The notes: generated by a model from the sequence alone, not told the origin. 64,000 bases of DNA from Terrimonas sp. (GCA_016125075.1 WGMO01000001.1:62001-126000); one strand, 5' to 3'. Counted from the first letter of the stretch, positions 1 to 8,446 are shown. Program-made: numbers and translations.

Positions 1-2
1 GG

Positions 3-440
3 CTTCGGACCATCAAAGACAAGATCGAATTCAGGGGATGGAAAAATGTAGAAGTGAAGTTCCCTTTAATAGAAGATATCACGATGGAAATTGCCAGGAA
101 ATATGGCATGATCCAGCCGGGAGAAAGCAGTACAAAAGCGGTAAGGGCTGTGTTTTTTATTGACCCTAAAGGTATTATCAGGACCATCATCTATTATCCC
201 CTTTCATTGGGCCGGAATTTCAATGAACTGAAAAGGGTGTTGATCGGTTTACAAACTGCTGATAAATATGGAGTGGCATTACCGGCAGACTGGGAGCCGG
301 GCGAAGACGTGATCGTTCCGCCTGCCAATAGCTGTGGTTCTGCAGCCGACAGGATGGCCGGCCTGGAAAAAGATGTTTATTGCAAGGACTGGTTCTTTTG
401 CATGAAACCCATGGCAAAAGAAGAACTTGAAATGGCTTAA
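3..440 (+). CDS. peroxiredoxin (Prx6/1-Cys type), 5'-truncated by window edge
   Basis: The C-terminal 145 residues of a thiol peroxidase that reduces hydroperoxides in the cytosol. The frame is open to the window start, so the N-terminal thioredoxin fold with the peroxidatic Cys is outside; a GTG at 54 is internal, not the start. Seen: VFFIDPKG (about residues 50-57), the TIIYYP strand, the RNFNELKRVL dimer helix, and the C-terminal arm with ADWEPGE and a Cys-rich end (YCKDWFFCMKP). The long arm with its two late cysteines is typical of the Prx6-like family in archaea and Bacteroidota, where they can form a disulfide relay; that role is inferred from family knowledge. A strong hairpin follows the stop. 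Confidence 0.93.
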   Translation, partial: LRTIKDKIEFRGWKNVEVKFPLIEDITMEIARKYGMIQPGESSTKAVRAVFFIDPKGIIRTIIYYPLSLGRNFNELKRVLIGLQTADKYGVALPADWEPGEDVIVPPANSCGSAADRMAGLEKDVYCKDWFFCMKPMAKEELEMA

Positions 441-450
441 GAGATAACCA

Positions 451-486
451 ACAAAGGGCCCGGATAATCAGGCCCTTTGTTTATTG
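451..486. terminator. bidirectional terminator between convergent genes
   Basis: Perfect 10-bp stem (ACAAAGGGCC at 451-460 with GGCCCTTTGT at 471-480) with a 10-nt loop, between the convergent peroxiredoxin and DUF4399 genes. It has T-rich flanks on both sides and probably serves both transcripts. Confidence 0.85.
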
Positions 487-491
487 GTCAA

Positions 492-995
492 CTACTTTTT
501 CACATTCACGGTGATCTTTGCAGCCAGCCTGCCGCCATAAGAACGGTGGAGTGCATCAGCAAACTGTAGGGTCAGCGTATGCATGCCGGGGCTCAGTTTC
601 AATTCTGTTTCGGTTTGTGCATTACCAAAATGAAGATGTACGGAATCTTTCGGCACCGAAGTACCCGAGGCTAGTGAATCCGGTCCGTCAATCAAAATAT
701 GGTGATGACCTGAAGCCGGTTTGATAATGCCATTAGCAGTATCCACACTCATTCCTTCAACCCCCATCTGAACTTTGAAGGGAGAACTAACCATCTCCCC
801 GTCTTTTAAGTTGGCAAAAAAGACCTTTGCCCCGGCAGGAACTTCCGGAACCGCAGGCATATTGGAGGTAGCGTCATGGTTCATGGAAGCATGATCCATC
901 GTGTCCATGCCGGTCGCTTTTTTTTCTTCTGTATTATTATTACAGGCAAGAACCATCCCTGCCATAACTGCAACGATTAATAAGTCTTTACGCAT
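492..995 (-). CDS. DUF4399 domain lipoprotein
   Basis: A 167-residue exported lipoprotein: signal peptide with lipobox ending at Cys18 (VLAC), then a Met/His/Asp-rich linker (about 30-46, containing TMDHASMNHD), then one DUF4399 domain (about 55-166) with the conserved HHHILID (97-103) and the SPGMHTLTLQFAD segment. The biochemical role of DUF4399 is not established. The His/Met-rich stretch resembles copper-handling tails, but metal binding is only inference. A -7 element (TAACTTTG) lies 36 bp upstream of the start, so it is probably a single-gene transcript ending at the shared terminator. Confidence 0.88.
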   Translation of the reverse strand: MRKDLLIVAVMAGMVLACNNNTEEKKATGMDTMDHASMNHDATSNMPAVPEVPAGAKVFFANLKDGEMVSSPFKVQMGVEGMSVDTANGIIKPASGHHHILIDGPDSLASGTSVPKDSVHLHFGNAQTETELKLSPGMHTLTLQFADALHRSYGGRLAAKITVNVKK

Positions 996-1030
996 GGTAT
1001 TGTATTTTTAATAAATGATAGAATGGATCG

Positions 1031-1038
1031 CAAAGTTA
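1031..1038 (-). promoter_or_regulatory. -7 element TAACTTTG for the DUF4399 gene
   Basis: On the minus strand this reads TAACTTTG followed by CGATCC, an exact match to the Bacteroidota TAnnTTTG element, giving a leader of about 30 nt before the ATG at 995. Confidence 0.6.
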
Positions 1039-1096
1039 TGGAACTTTATGCCTTATGCTTATTTCAGTAACTTTATTTTAACGTAAACCAGGTTGA

Positions 1097-1948
1097 ATGG
1101 ATCATCAAATCATCAGATTATACGACGAATACACCCACCAACCCCTGAGTCGCCAGGAATTCCTGAAAAGGCTCAGTTTGCTTTGTGGCGGTACAGCAGC
1201 TGCCCTGGCTTTATTGCCACAACTGGAGAATAATTATAGCAATGCAGCGATAACAAAACAGGATGACCTCGAAACTGGTTATGTACATTTCCCGGGGAAA
1301 CCCGGCGAAATGAAAGCCTATTTCGCAAAACCCGGGAAAGAAAAAAAATACCCGGCTGTGATAGTTATCCATGAAAACCGGGGACTGAATGCACATATAG
1401 AAGATGTCGCCCGCAGGGTCGCGAAAGCGGGATACCTGGCCCTGGCACCCAATGCCCTGTCGGCACTGGGAAAAAATTTCGCAAATGAAGATGAGGCCAG
1501 GGCAGCTTTCCGGAACCTTAAAGCGGAAGATAACCTTGATAATTTCAGGAACGCATTTACCTATTTGTCAACCAGGAATGACTATAATGGCAATTGCGGT
1601 TGTGTGGGTTTTTGCTGGGGAGGTGGAATGGCCAATGACCTGGCTGTACATATCCCGGAATTAAAAGCAGCGGTGGCGTTTTATGGGAGACAGCCTTCTG
1701 CAGACAATGTGGCGTCTATAAAAGCTGCCGTGCAGTTACATTATGGTGCACTGGACGAAAGAATCAATGCGGGTATCCCTGCCTATGAAGCGGCTTTGAA
1801 AAAAAACAATATCCCTTATGAATTATATATCTATGAAGGTGCTAATCACGCCTTTCATAATGATACGGCCGGGGCAAGATATAATGAAGCAGCTGCACAA
1901 CTTGCCTGGCAAAGGAGCATCCGTTTCTTTGATCAGTACCTGAAATAA
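1097..1948 (+). CDS. dienelactone hydrolase family protein
   Basis: An alpha/beta-hydrolase of 283 residues related to dienelactone hydrolases and YghX. The N-terminus (1-45) carries SRQEFLKRLSLLCGG and a short hydrophobic run, an anchor or atypical export signal as in YghX-type relatives. The visible triad is Cys173 in GFCWGGG, Asp220 in YGALDERI and His251 in GANHAFHND; HENRGLN (92-98) carries the Glu that positions the Cys nucleophile in this family. Substrate unknown; ester or lactone hydrolysis is the family expectation. It stands alone between opposite-strand genes. Confidence 0.93.
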   Translation: MDHQIIRLYDEYTHQPLSRQEFLKRLSLLCGGTAAALALLPQLENNYSNAAITKQDDLETGYVHFPGKPGEMKAYFAKPGKEKKYPAVIVIHENRGLNAHIEDVARRVAKAGYLALAPNALSALGKNFANEDEARAAFRNLKAEDNLDNFRNAFTYLSTRNDYNGNCGCVGFCWGGGMANDLAVHIPELKAAVAFYGRQPSADNVASIKAAVQLHYGALDERINAGIPAYEAALKKNNIPYELYIYEGANHAFHNDTAGARYNEAAAQLAWQRSIRFFDQYLK

Positions 1949-1963
1949 AGAACCCGGGGCTCT

Positions 1964-3046
1964 TTAATACCCGATGACCGATTTCAAATGGCCCCATAAT
2001 TCATTATCAAAATTGGATAAGGCATATAACGGAATGCCCGATGCGTTCCCCATGCGAATGACAACGAGTTGCTGGGAGGGCACCACATAAATTTTTTGAT
2101 CATTTTTACCAAGGGCCGCGAATAAGTCAGGGGGTGCATTGGGAATGATGGCACCACTGAAACTGATCTGTGATTCGGGAAGCATATAGGAATTCTTGCC
2201 GTTCAGCCAGGTGAGGTAACCATACGAAGGGTTGATGGGCTGAGAGGAACTGGTCATTGCAGAAAAATAATCATTGTCTGGCAATACAGTTACCTGGTCC
2301 CAGACTCCCTTTGCCAATAAAAGCAGGCCAAACCTTGCCATACTACGGGCATTGCTGTAAAACACGTTATTATACCCCGACTTCAGCCAGAATCCGCTCA
2401 TGCCAATCCTGGAAGATATTTTTTCATTGCAATAACTGTTGTAATTCTTTCCGGAAGCATTGACAATTACATTTTCCAGCAAAGTATACGGTGCGTTATG
2501 ATAGGCCCAGCGCGTTCCGGCATCGGCTTTATATTGCAAACAGGCTTTATCAGTACAATCATCATCGGCTACATTATCATCCAGGCCCGTGGTCATGGTC
2601 AGTTGGTTTTTCACTGTAACCAGGTTTTCTTTCGCCGGAGACAGGGAAGACCACCCGTTTCCCAGGTAATCGGAGGTTTTGTTATTAATATTGAGGATCC
2701 CCTCATGCTGGGCGATCCCCACCAGCATCGCCGTAAGGGTTTTGCCGGCCGAAGCCCAATACCAAAGACTGTCCTGTATAAAACTGCCAAAATATTTTTC
2801 CATGACCATCCTGCCGTTTTTCAGCACGATAAAAGCCTTTGTATTTTTTTGGTCGAGAAAAGTGTAAAGATCATTCACGGCGTTTTCATTCCAACCCAGC
2901 GAAGCAGGGGTACCCGTCTGCCATTCATTGCCGGTAACTGGCGGAAAATATAATTGCGCCGGGGGCACCGGATCATTTGATGCCTTCTGACAGGATGTAA
3001 TGAAAAGGATACAGATTAATGAAGAAACTAAATGGTGCGTTTTCAT
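1964..3046 (-). CDS. serine hydrolase, class C beta-lactamase-like lipoprotein
   Basis: A penicillin-binding/esterase-type serine hydrolase of 360 residues. The chosen start gives a clean lipoprotein signal (MKTHHLVSS..., Cys19 in FITSC); an ATG at 3061 and a TTG at 3064 are in frame just upstream. Class C active-site elements are visible: SxxK as SAGK (about 99-102) and the Tyr motif YHN (about 182-184). The C-terminal KTG-type element is not clear. These proteins are usually esterases, D-Ala-D-Ala peptidases or amidases rather than true resistance beta-lactamases. It ends only 15 bp from the convergent dienelactone hydrolase stop. Confidence 0.9.
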   Translation of the reverse strand: MKTHHLVSSLICILFITSCQKASNDPVPPAQLYFPPVTGNEWQTGTPASLGWNENAVNDLYTFLDQKNTKAFIVLKNGRMVMEKYFGSFIQDSLWYWASAGKTLTAMLVGIAQHEGILNINNKTSDYLGNGWSSLSPAKENLVTVKNQLTMTTGLDDNVADDDCTDKACLQYKADAGTRWAYHNAPYTLLENVIVNASGKNYNSYCNEKISSRIGMSGFWLKSGYNNVFYSNARSMARFGLLLLAKGVWDQVTVLPDNDYFSAMTSSSQPINPSYGYLTWLNGKNSYMLPESQISFSGAIIPNAPPDLFAALGKNDQKIYVVPSQQLVVIRMGNASGIPLYALSNFDNELWGHLKSVIGY

Positions 3047-3149
3047 AATAGGTTTTTGCATCAAACTCTGACTGATCTAACAGCAGGATGTTTAACGCCA
3101 CCAACAGGAAAATTATTTCCTGGACGATAGTCTTATTTTCGCAGAACAG

Positions 3150-3806
3150 ATGTCGTTGAAAGATTATTATACCATTTTAGGGGTTCCGCCCCATGCCACA
3201 AGAAAAGAAATTAAACAAGCCTACCGGAAACTGGCTATGCAATTTCACCCGGACAAATCTGAGGCCGGAAAAAATGCAAATGCCACCTATCAGGAGATCA
3301 AGGAAGCTTATGAAACCTTAATGGACCCGGGCAGGAAAGAAGCTTATCTCAGGGAAAGATGGTATGTCCAGAGCCTGGGCCATAAATTTTCCCGGCAGCA
3401 ACCGGTTACCGCATTCTCCCTCCTGAATGATGTGATTGCCATCAACAGGTTCAGTACCCTCCTCAACCCCTTCAGGAACCAAAAAGACAAACTGAAATCA
3501 TATTTGGAGAAGGTTTTGTCTGATGAAAGTATACAACTGCTTGTTGAAAGCAGGGAAAATGAGATCAATGAACAGATTAAACAGCTGTTACTGGATCCCC
3601 TTCGGCACCTGGATGCCGGTGAAGCCACAATTTTCACCGAAAAAATAATGCGGATACCGCCAGACAACAATAGCTATAACGATCTTGTGAAAAAAATGAT
3701 CCGGCAAAAAAGAAAAAAGGAACTTCAAAAGCAATACGAACCGTTGTTGATCATCTTCCTGACCCTCTTCTTATGCCTGTGCATCTATCTTCTTGGAAAA
3801 AGATAG
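3150..3806 (+). CDS. J-domain protein with C-terminal membrane anchor
   Basis: A 218-residue protein with an N-terminal J domain (about 4-68; HPD at 33-35, preceded by YRKLAMQF), a charged helical middle (80-190) with no Gly/Phe or zinc-finger region, and a single hydrophobic C-terminal helix (about 198-216) followed by GKR. It is therefore a type III J-protein that probably tethers DnaK to the inner face of the cytoplasmic membrane. The J domain stimulating Hsp70 ATPase is established; client and location are inferred. A TATTTTCG -7-like sequence lies about 12 bp upstream of the start. Confidence 0.88.
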   Translation: MSLKDYYTILGVPPHATRKEIKQAYRKLAMQFHPDKSEAGKNANATYQEIKEAYETLMDPGRKEAYLRERWYVQSLGHKFSRQQPVTAFSLLNDVIAINRFSTLLNPFRNQKDKLKSYLEKVLSDESIQLLVESRENEINEQIKQLLLDPLRHLDAGEATIFTEKIMRIPPDNNSYNDLVKKMIRQKRKKELQKQYEPLLIIFLTLFLCLCIYLLGKR

Positions 3807-3828
3807 GCTGGTCCAGAGCCCATAGATC

Positions 3829-4617
3829 CTATTCATGGATCGCCAGGACCGGTAATTTAATATGGTAGACCAGGTTTTGGGTATGGGTATTGTTAAACAT
3901 TTTTTTAACCCAGGAATGATTTTTCGGAAACGTGATCAGCATATCTGCGTAATGCATAGAACAGAAATCATTGATCGCCTTTTCAATATCTTCCTGGTAA
4001 ACATAATGGAAGGAGTGCGCGGTGTTTTTCAGTAATGTCCTGATCTTTTGAACATCCATTTTGGGAACAGCCTGGCTTTCGACTTCCTTATCAATAACAC
4101 TGAGCACATATAATTCACCCTCCAAAAGCTGGAGCATGTTCATCAATGGAATCAGGGGCAAATCTTCAAAGCTTTGCCGGTAGTCCACCGACAAAACAAT
4201 CTTATTAATACCCTCAAAGTCAGCCTGGGGAGGGACCACCAGCACGGGTATCCTGCATTCTTCAATTGCGGCATAGGCATTACTGCCCACCTTGAAACTG
4301 ATGGTATCGGAAATGCCATTGGTACCCATTAATACCAGGTCAACTTTAAACTTAGCTGCCATTTTGGGAAGGAGATCGATCAATTTCCCATTTTCAAAAT
4401 GATATTCAATTGAGATGGGACTTACCAGTCCGGCCTCGATATCTTTTTTCAGGAAATCAAAATCTTTGAGAATATCCACTTCAATCCTGTTCAGATCAGG
4501 GTCGTTAGCATGAAAGATAACCAGTTCAGCATTAACCTGTTTTGCCATCCTGATGGCATAACCGATGGCATTACGTGCGGTCATGGAAAAATCGGTAGGG
4601 ACTAAAATTTTGCTCAT
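3829..4617 (-). CDS. universal stress protein, tandem UspA domains
   Basis: A 262-residue protein of two UspA-like alpha/beta domains. Domain 1 (1-about 140) begins KILVPTDFSMTARNAIGYA and carries the nucleotide-binding type loop GTNGISDTISFKVGSNA; domain 2 (about 150-262) is degenerate and ends with VLAIHE. Tandem UspAs of this size are common in Bacteroidota and are usually induced by starvation or stress; the molecular function is not defined. Monocistronic by layout. Confidence 0.92.
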   Translation of the reverse strand: MSKILVPTDFSMTARNAIGYAIRMAKQVNAELVIFHANDPDLNRIEVDILKDFDFLKKDIEAGLVSPISIEYHFENGKLIDLLPKMAAKFKVDLVLMGTNGISDTISFKVGSNAYAAIEECRIPVLVVPPQADFEGINKIVLSVDYRQSFEDLPLIPLMNMLQLLEGELYVLSVIDKEVESQAVPKMDVQKIRTLLKNTAHSFHYVYQEDIEKAINDFCSMHYADMLITFPKNHSWVKKMFNNTHTQNLVYHIKLPVLAIHE

Positions 4618-4716
4618 AAAGATGGGTTTGATTTGAATTGTTATTGTCTTAAAGTTAGCTTTTAATCAACAGACTGTCAATGATCTTTATCCATTCTGGC
4701 AATGAGAATCATCAAA

Positions 4717-5298
4717 TCATTGTGATGGACCCAGTACCTGGTCAAGAATGTGCTGCCGATCCTGCTCCCGTAAATCAAAAAACCTGATGGGGTCCCGGGG
4801 ATGGGTTTCATGTTCCTGTATCGTATACTGCATCCAACCCACATCATGCCATTGATCAAGTTTGAAACCCACCTGATGATAGGTGGCAAAATATGCAAAC
4901 CCGAATTTTTTGTGGAAAGCAATACTCCTTGCATTGGGCAGGGTAATAACAGCATAGGCATTGATATAGCCCTGTAATTTCAGCAAAGAAAATAATGCCC
5001 GGTAAAGCAGCCCGGCTGTTTGTTGACCATAAAATTCGGGATCGATATACACAGAAGTTTCAACGCACCATTGATACCCGGCTCTTTCCCTGTATTTTGA
5101 TGCATAGGCATAGCCTGCCACGCGGCCCTTTTCTTCAAAAACCAGCCAGGGGAAATTCAACAGGCCCTGCCTGATCCTCTCCGCAAAGCTTTCAGGATCG
5201 GGAACTTCAACTTCCTGGGTAATTCCCGATTGGAGGATAAATGGAGCATATATCCTGAGCATGCCGGCGGCATCGGCAGGGGTCGCAATCCTGATCAT
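4717..5298 (-). CDS. GNAT N-acetyltransferase, phosphinothricin-acetyltransferase-like
   Basis: A GNAT-fold acetyltransferase of 193 residues from the start giving MIRIATPADAAGML, the usual start of this subfamily; an ATG six codons upstream (5316) is possible. Seen: FEEKGRVAGYAYASKYRERAGY, the WCVETSVYI strand and YRALFSLLKLQGYINAYA at the acetyl-CoA site, then ITLPNARSIAFHKKFGFAYF, matching the family's NxxSxxLHExxGF signature. It probably acetylates a small amine, amino acid or phosphinothricin-like compound with acetyl-CoA; the natural substrate is unknown. Confidence 0.9.
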   Translation of the reverse strand: MIRIATPADAAGMLRIYAPFILQSGITQEVEVPDPESFAERIRQGLLNFPWLVFEEKGRVAGYAYASKYRERAGYQWCVETSVYIDPEFYGQQTAGLLYRALFSLLKLQGYINAYAVITLPNARSIAFHKKFGFAYFATYHQVGFKLDQWHDVGWMQYTIQEHETHPRDPIRFFDLREQDRQHILDQVLGPSQ

Positions 5299-5320
5299 AA
5301 AATCAAGATAAAGCATTTTA

Positions 5321-5347
5321 TTGATTAAGGTTCATGCTGTATATTTG
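5321..5347 (+). promoter_or_regulatory. tRNA-Met promoter (-7 TATATTTG)
   Basis: An exact -7 element TATATTTG at 5340-5347 with a TTG 16 bp upstream at 5321. Transcription should begin a few bases before the mature tRNA 5' end at 5357. Confidence 0.72.
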
Positions 5348-5356
5348 CAGCCCTTT

Positions 5357-5430
5357 GGCGGGATAGCTCAGGTGGTTAGAGCGTTGGATTCATAACCCAA
5401 AGGTCTCGGGTTCAACTCCCGATCCCGCTA
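5357..5430 (+). tRNA. tRNA-Met (anticodon CAT)
   Basis: A 74-nt cloverleaf. Acceptor stem GGCGGGA/TCCCGCT (first pair G-T), D arm GCTC...GAGC, anticodon arm TTGGA-TTCATAA-CCCAA with anticodon CAT, T arm CGGG TTCAACT CCCG, discriminator A at 5430. The CCA end is not encoded (ACA follows). Elongator Met is favoured; tRNA-Ile2 with a lysidine-modified CAT would need identity-element comparison. The initiator is unlikely because the acceptor stem is fully paired and the anticodon stem lacks the three G-C pairs. Confidence 0.95.
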
Positions 5431-5436
5431 CAAAAC

Positions 5437-5458
5437 AGCCCTTCCTAAGGGCTTTTTT
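5437..5458 (+). terminator. intrinsic terminator after tRNA-Met
   Basis: Stem AGCCCTT (5437-5443) and AAGGGCT (5447-5453) with a 3-nt loop, followed by a T run, starting 6 nt after the tRNA 3' end. Confidence 0.88.
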
Positions 5459-5469
5459 ATTACTACCCC

Positions 5470-5910
5470 TTATTGCTCAAATTCCGGCAAAGCCGTTATT
5501 TCAACTAATTGTCCCCCTGATTTGTTCCAGCCATAACAATAATCCCCATTGGTGAGTACCAGGTAATCCACTGGCATGGCAAGATGGTAGCGCAATAACT
5601 GGTTTAAAACCTGTTGGTCTAGCGCGACCTCCTGCGATTTACATTCGATCATCATCCAGGGTTGATGATTCCCGTCATAAACAAGGATATCAAATCTTTT
5701 TTTAAGTTCTCCCAGCTGGATCTCTTTTTCAACTGCCAGCAGCGCGGAGGGATATTGTTTTGTATAGAGGAGATAATTGATGAAATTCTGTCTTACCCAT
5801 TCCTCTGGTGTCAGCACCACCCATTGCTTACGGATGGTATCAAACACAAAGTCCCTGCCGGCTTCCGTTTTGATCTTGAATATGGGCTCAGGGTATACCA
5901 GCTTTATCAT
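5470..5910 (-). CDS. PD-(D/E)XK nuclease-fold protein (HsdR N-terminal-like, HSDR_N_2)
   Basis: A 146-residue stand-alone protein resembling the N-terminal nuclease domain of type I restriction HsdR subunits. Seen: RQNFINYLL, EKEIQLGELKKRFDILVYD and MMIECKS, giving the D...ExK core (Asp in RFDILVYD, E and K in IECKS), then the helix DQQVLNQLLRYH. Small single-domain versions like this are widespread in Bacteroidota; they have no helicase and no known target. The ATG at 5910 was chosen because it starts the domain and is 4 nt after a perfect -7 element; longer in-frame extension would overlap the divergent AMP nucleosidase gene. Confidence 0.88.
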   Translation of the reverse strand: MIKLVYPEPIFKIKTEAGRDFVFDTIRKQWVVLTPEEWVRQNFINYLLYTKQYPSALLAVEKEIQLGELKKRFDILVYDGNHQPWMMIECKSQEVALDQQVLNQLLRYHLAMPVDYLVLTNGDYCYGWNKSGGQLVEITALPEFEQ

Positions 5911-5914
5911 TTGC

Positions 5915-5922
5915 CAAAAATA
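5915..5922 (-). promoter_or_regulatory. -7 element TATTTTTG, 4 nt before ATG
   Basis: Minus-strand TATTTTTG, then GCAA, then the ATG at 5910. Given the usual distance from this element to +1, transcription should start at or next to the start codon, so a leaderless mRNA is predicted. No clear -33 TTTG at optimal spacing is visible. Confidence 0.55.
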
Positions 5923-5954
5923 AATGTTTAAATTCGCTAAATAACATAACCGGC

Positions 5955-6725
5955 ATGAAGTCAAGAGATGAAATCGTAAAGAACTGGCTGCCCCGTTATA
6001 CCGGGGAGAAACTTGAAAATTTTGGGAAATACATATTGCTGACCAATTTTGGTAATTATGTCGACCTCTTTGCCAAATGGAATAAAGTAAAAGTGATCGG
6101 CCTTGACCGGCCCATGCAATGTGCCACCGCAAACGGCATCACGATCATCAATTTTGGCATGGGTAGTCCAACCGCTGCCACCATAATGGACCTGCTCACG
6201 GCGGTCAGCCCTAAAGCTGTTTTGTTCCTGGGTAAATGCGGAGGTTTAAAAAGAAGAAATAAACTTGGTGACCTGATCCTTCCCATTGCTGCCATCCGGG
6301 GAGAGGGTACCTCCAATGATTATTTCCCGGAAGCCGTGCCGGCGCTCCCGGCCTTTGCCTTGCAGAAAGCAGTTTCTACCACGATCCGGGATTACAAGGT
6401 TGATTACTGGACCGGTACTGTTTATACCACCAACCGCAGGGTCTGGGAACATGATAAAAAATTCAAATCCTATTTACAACAGGTAAGGGCTTATGCCATC
6501 GACATGGAAACGGCTACCGTTTTTACGGTCGGATTTTACAATAAGATTCCCACCGGTGCCTTACTGTTAGTGAGTGATCAGCCGATGATACCCGAAGGGG
6601 TTAAAACCGAAGAAAGCGATAAACAGATCACCGCCAAATACGTGGAGAATCACCTGCACATCGGGATTGATTCCTTAAAACAGCTGATCAATAATGGCCT
6701 GACGGTCCGCCACCTGAAATTTTAG
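5955..6725 (+). CDS. AMP nucleosidase (Bacteroidota type)
   Basis: A 256-residue nucleoside-phosphorylase-fold enzyme of the AMN-like family, predicted to hydrolyse AMP to adenine and ribose 5-phosphate. Seen: INFGMGSPTAATIMDLL at the base/phosphate pocket, VLFLGKCGGL, the substrate loop RGEGTSNDYFPE, the conserved AIDMETATVF (ribose-binding Met-Glu) and LLLVSDQPM with the catalytic Asp. It lacks the N-terminal domain of E. coli Amn, as usual for Bacteroidota homologues. It is followed after 2 bp by an ABC ATPase gene, so the two are probably co-transcribed; no functional link is evident. Confidence 0.92.
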   Translation: MKSRDEIVKNWLPRYTGEKLENFGKYILLTNFGNYVDLFAKWNKVKVIGLDRPMQCATANGITIINFGMGSPTAATIMDLLTAVSPKAVLFLGKCGGLKRRNKLGDLILPIAAIRGEGTSNDYFPEAVPALPAFALQKAVSTTIRDYKVDYWTGTVYTTNRRVWEHDKKFKSYLQQVRAYAIDMETATVFTVGFYNKIPTGALLLVSDQPMIPEGVKTEESDKQITAKYVENHLHIGIDSLKQLINNGLTVRHLKF

Positions 6726-6727
6726 CG

Positions 6728-8446
6728 ATGCAACCGCAGCCCGTCTTAGAGGTAAAAGACCTTTCCCTATCCTTTCAATCGTCTGGCGGCAGGACGCAGG
6801 CACTTAATGGTATTTCCTTTCAGGTGCGGGAAAATGAGATACTGGCCATTGTTGGTGAGTCCGGTTCGGGAAAATCTGTAACAGCACTTTCCATTTTACA
6901 ATTACTGAATATTACACAGGCAAAATATACATCCGGCGAAATCTGTTTTTGGGAAAAAAACAAAACCCCGGTCGACCTGTTGCCATTGGACCCGAAAAAA
7001 ATCCAGGAATACCGGGGCAGCAGGATCAGTATCATCTTCCAGGAACCGATGACTTCACTGAATCCCGTTTTCACCTGTGGTTACCAGGTCACAGAAGCCA
7101 TCCTCCAGCATAACAGGATATCGTATGCAGCAGCAAAACAAAAAACGCTCAGTTGGTTCGAAAAAGTTAAGCTTCCCGACCCCGCATCGGTTTTCAGAAG
7201 ATACCCGCACCAGTTAAGCGGTGGACAAAAACAGCGGGTGATGATTGCCATGGCCATGTGTTGTAATCCCAGTCTGCTGATCTGCGATGAGCCGACGACT
7301 GCTTTAGACGTGACCGTACAAAAAACGATCCTGGACCTGGTTAAAGAACTCAGGAAACAAACCGGCATGGCGGTCATTTTTATCACCCACGACCTTGGGG
7401 TTGTGGCAGAGGTTGCCGACCGCTGTCTTGTCATGTACAAGGGCCGTATTGTAGAAGAAAATTCAGTAAGTGTATTATTTTCCCAGCCGGTTCATCCGTA
7501 TACAAAAGCTTTGCTGGCCTGCAGACCCGCCAATCATCCAAAAGGAGAAAGGTTGCCGGTAGTAAGCGATTTTCTTTCGGAAGAAACAGCAAACCCATTG
7601 ATACGGGCCGAACAACAAACAACGCTCCCACTCATGAAGCGAACACCGGAAACTGTCATGCTGGATGTCCAAAACCTCTCGGTTCATTTTCATCAAAAGT
7701 CCTCCGTTTTCGGGAGATTATTACCGGTGATAAAAGCGGTGGATGATGTGAGTTTTACCCTGCATACCGGTGAAACACTGGGGCTGGTGGGCGAATCCGG
7801 TTGTGGTAAGACCAGCCTGGGTCGCTGCCTCCTGCGACTTCTTGAACCGACAGCCGGAAAAATTTACTATAAGGGAACCGACCTTCTTTTAAAAAACAGG
7901 AAGGAATTGCTGCCGTTGAGAAAAGATATACAGATCATTTTCCAGGACCCTTTTTCCTCCCTGAACCCCAGGATACAGATCGGGAATGCCTTATCAGAAC
8001 CGTTGAAAGTGCATGAACCGGGATTAACCAGACAACAGCGAAAGGACAGGATCATTTCCCTGCTGGAAAAAGTTGACCTAAAGCCCTCACATTATAACCG
8101 TTACCCGCATGAGTTTTCAGGCGGGCAAAGACAACGTATCGTCATTGCCCGGGCCTTGTCACTCCAACCTTCTTTTATCGTTTGTGACGAATCAGTTTCG
8201 GCATTGGATGTAAGTGTACAGGCACAGGTGCTGAACCTGATCAGCGACTTGAAAAGGGAATTTGGCTTTACCGTCATCTTCATTTCCCACGACCTCTCGG
8301 TGGTGCATTATATCAGCGACAGGATCATGGTGATGCAGAAAGGAAAGATCATTGAAACCGGCACTGCCCATCAAATTTATCACCATCCCTCCCATCCTTA
8401 TTCCGCCCAACTGATCCGCTCCATTCCGGCCATCCGCTATGCATGA
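6728..8446 (+). CDS. fused dipeptide/oligopeptide-type ABC transporter ATPase (DppD-DppF fusion)
   Basis: A 572-residue cytosolic ATPase with two ABC domains. Domain 1: Walker A GESGSGKS (43-50), signature LSGGQKQR, Walker B LLICDEPTTALD. Domain 2: Walker A GESGCGKT, signature FSGGQRQR, Walker B FIVCDESVSALD. Each domain ends with the peptide-transporter cap (QPVHPYTKALL; HPSHPYSAQLI). The architecture matches YejF/GsiA. It would energise uptake of peptides, microcins or glutathione through separate permeases, but no permease or binding-protein gene lies nearby, so it is an orphan ATPase. It starts 2 bp after the AMP nucleosidase stop. Confidence 0.94.
   Translation: MQPQPVLEVKDLSLSFQSSGGRTQALNGISFQVRENEILAIVGESGSGKSVTALSILQLLNITQAKYTSGEICFWEKNKTPVDLLPLDPKKIQEYRGSRISIIFQEPMTSLNPVFTCGYQVTEAILQHNRISYAAAKQKTLSWFEKVKLPDPASVFRRYPHQLSGGQKQRVMIAMAMCCNPSLLICDEPTTALDVTVQKTILDLVKELRKQTGMAVIFITHDLGVVAEVADRCLVMYKGRIVEENSVSVLFSQPVHPYTKALLACRPANHPKGERLPVVSDFLSEETANPLIRAEQQTTLPLMKRTPETVMLDVQNLSVHFHQKSSVFGRLLPVIKAVDDVSFTLHTGETLGLVGESGCGKTSLGRCLLRLLEPTAGKIYYKGTDLLLKNRKELLPLRKDIQIIFQDPFSSLNPRIQIGNALSEPLKVHEPGLTRQQRKDRIISLLEKVDLKPSHYNRYPHEFSGGQRQRIVIARALSLQPSFIVCDESVSALDVSVQAQVLNLISDLKREFGFTVIFISHDLSVVHYISDRIMVMQKGKIIETGTAHQIYHHPSHPYSAQLIRSIPAIRYA

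Noticed and set aside
2498-2953. 151-codon plus-strand frame inside the serine hydrolase gene
   Set aside because: Antisense shadow of an intact class C beta-lactamase-fold gene with clear catalytic motifs.
5911-6132. N-terminal extension of the PD-(D/E)XK protein
   Set aside because: It would overlap the 5' end of the divergent AMP nucleosidase gene and has no domain character; the ATG at 5910 follows a promoter element.
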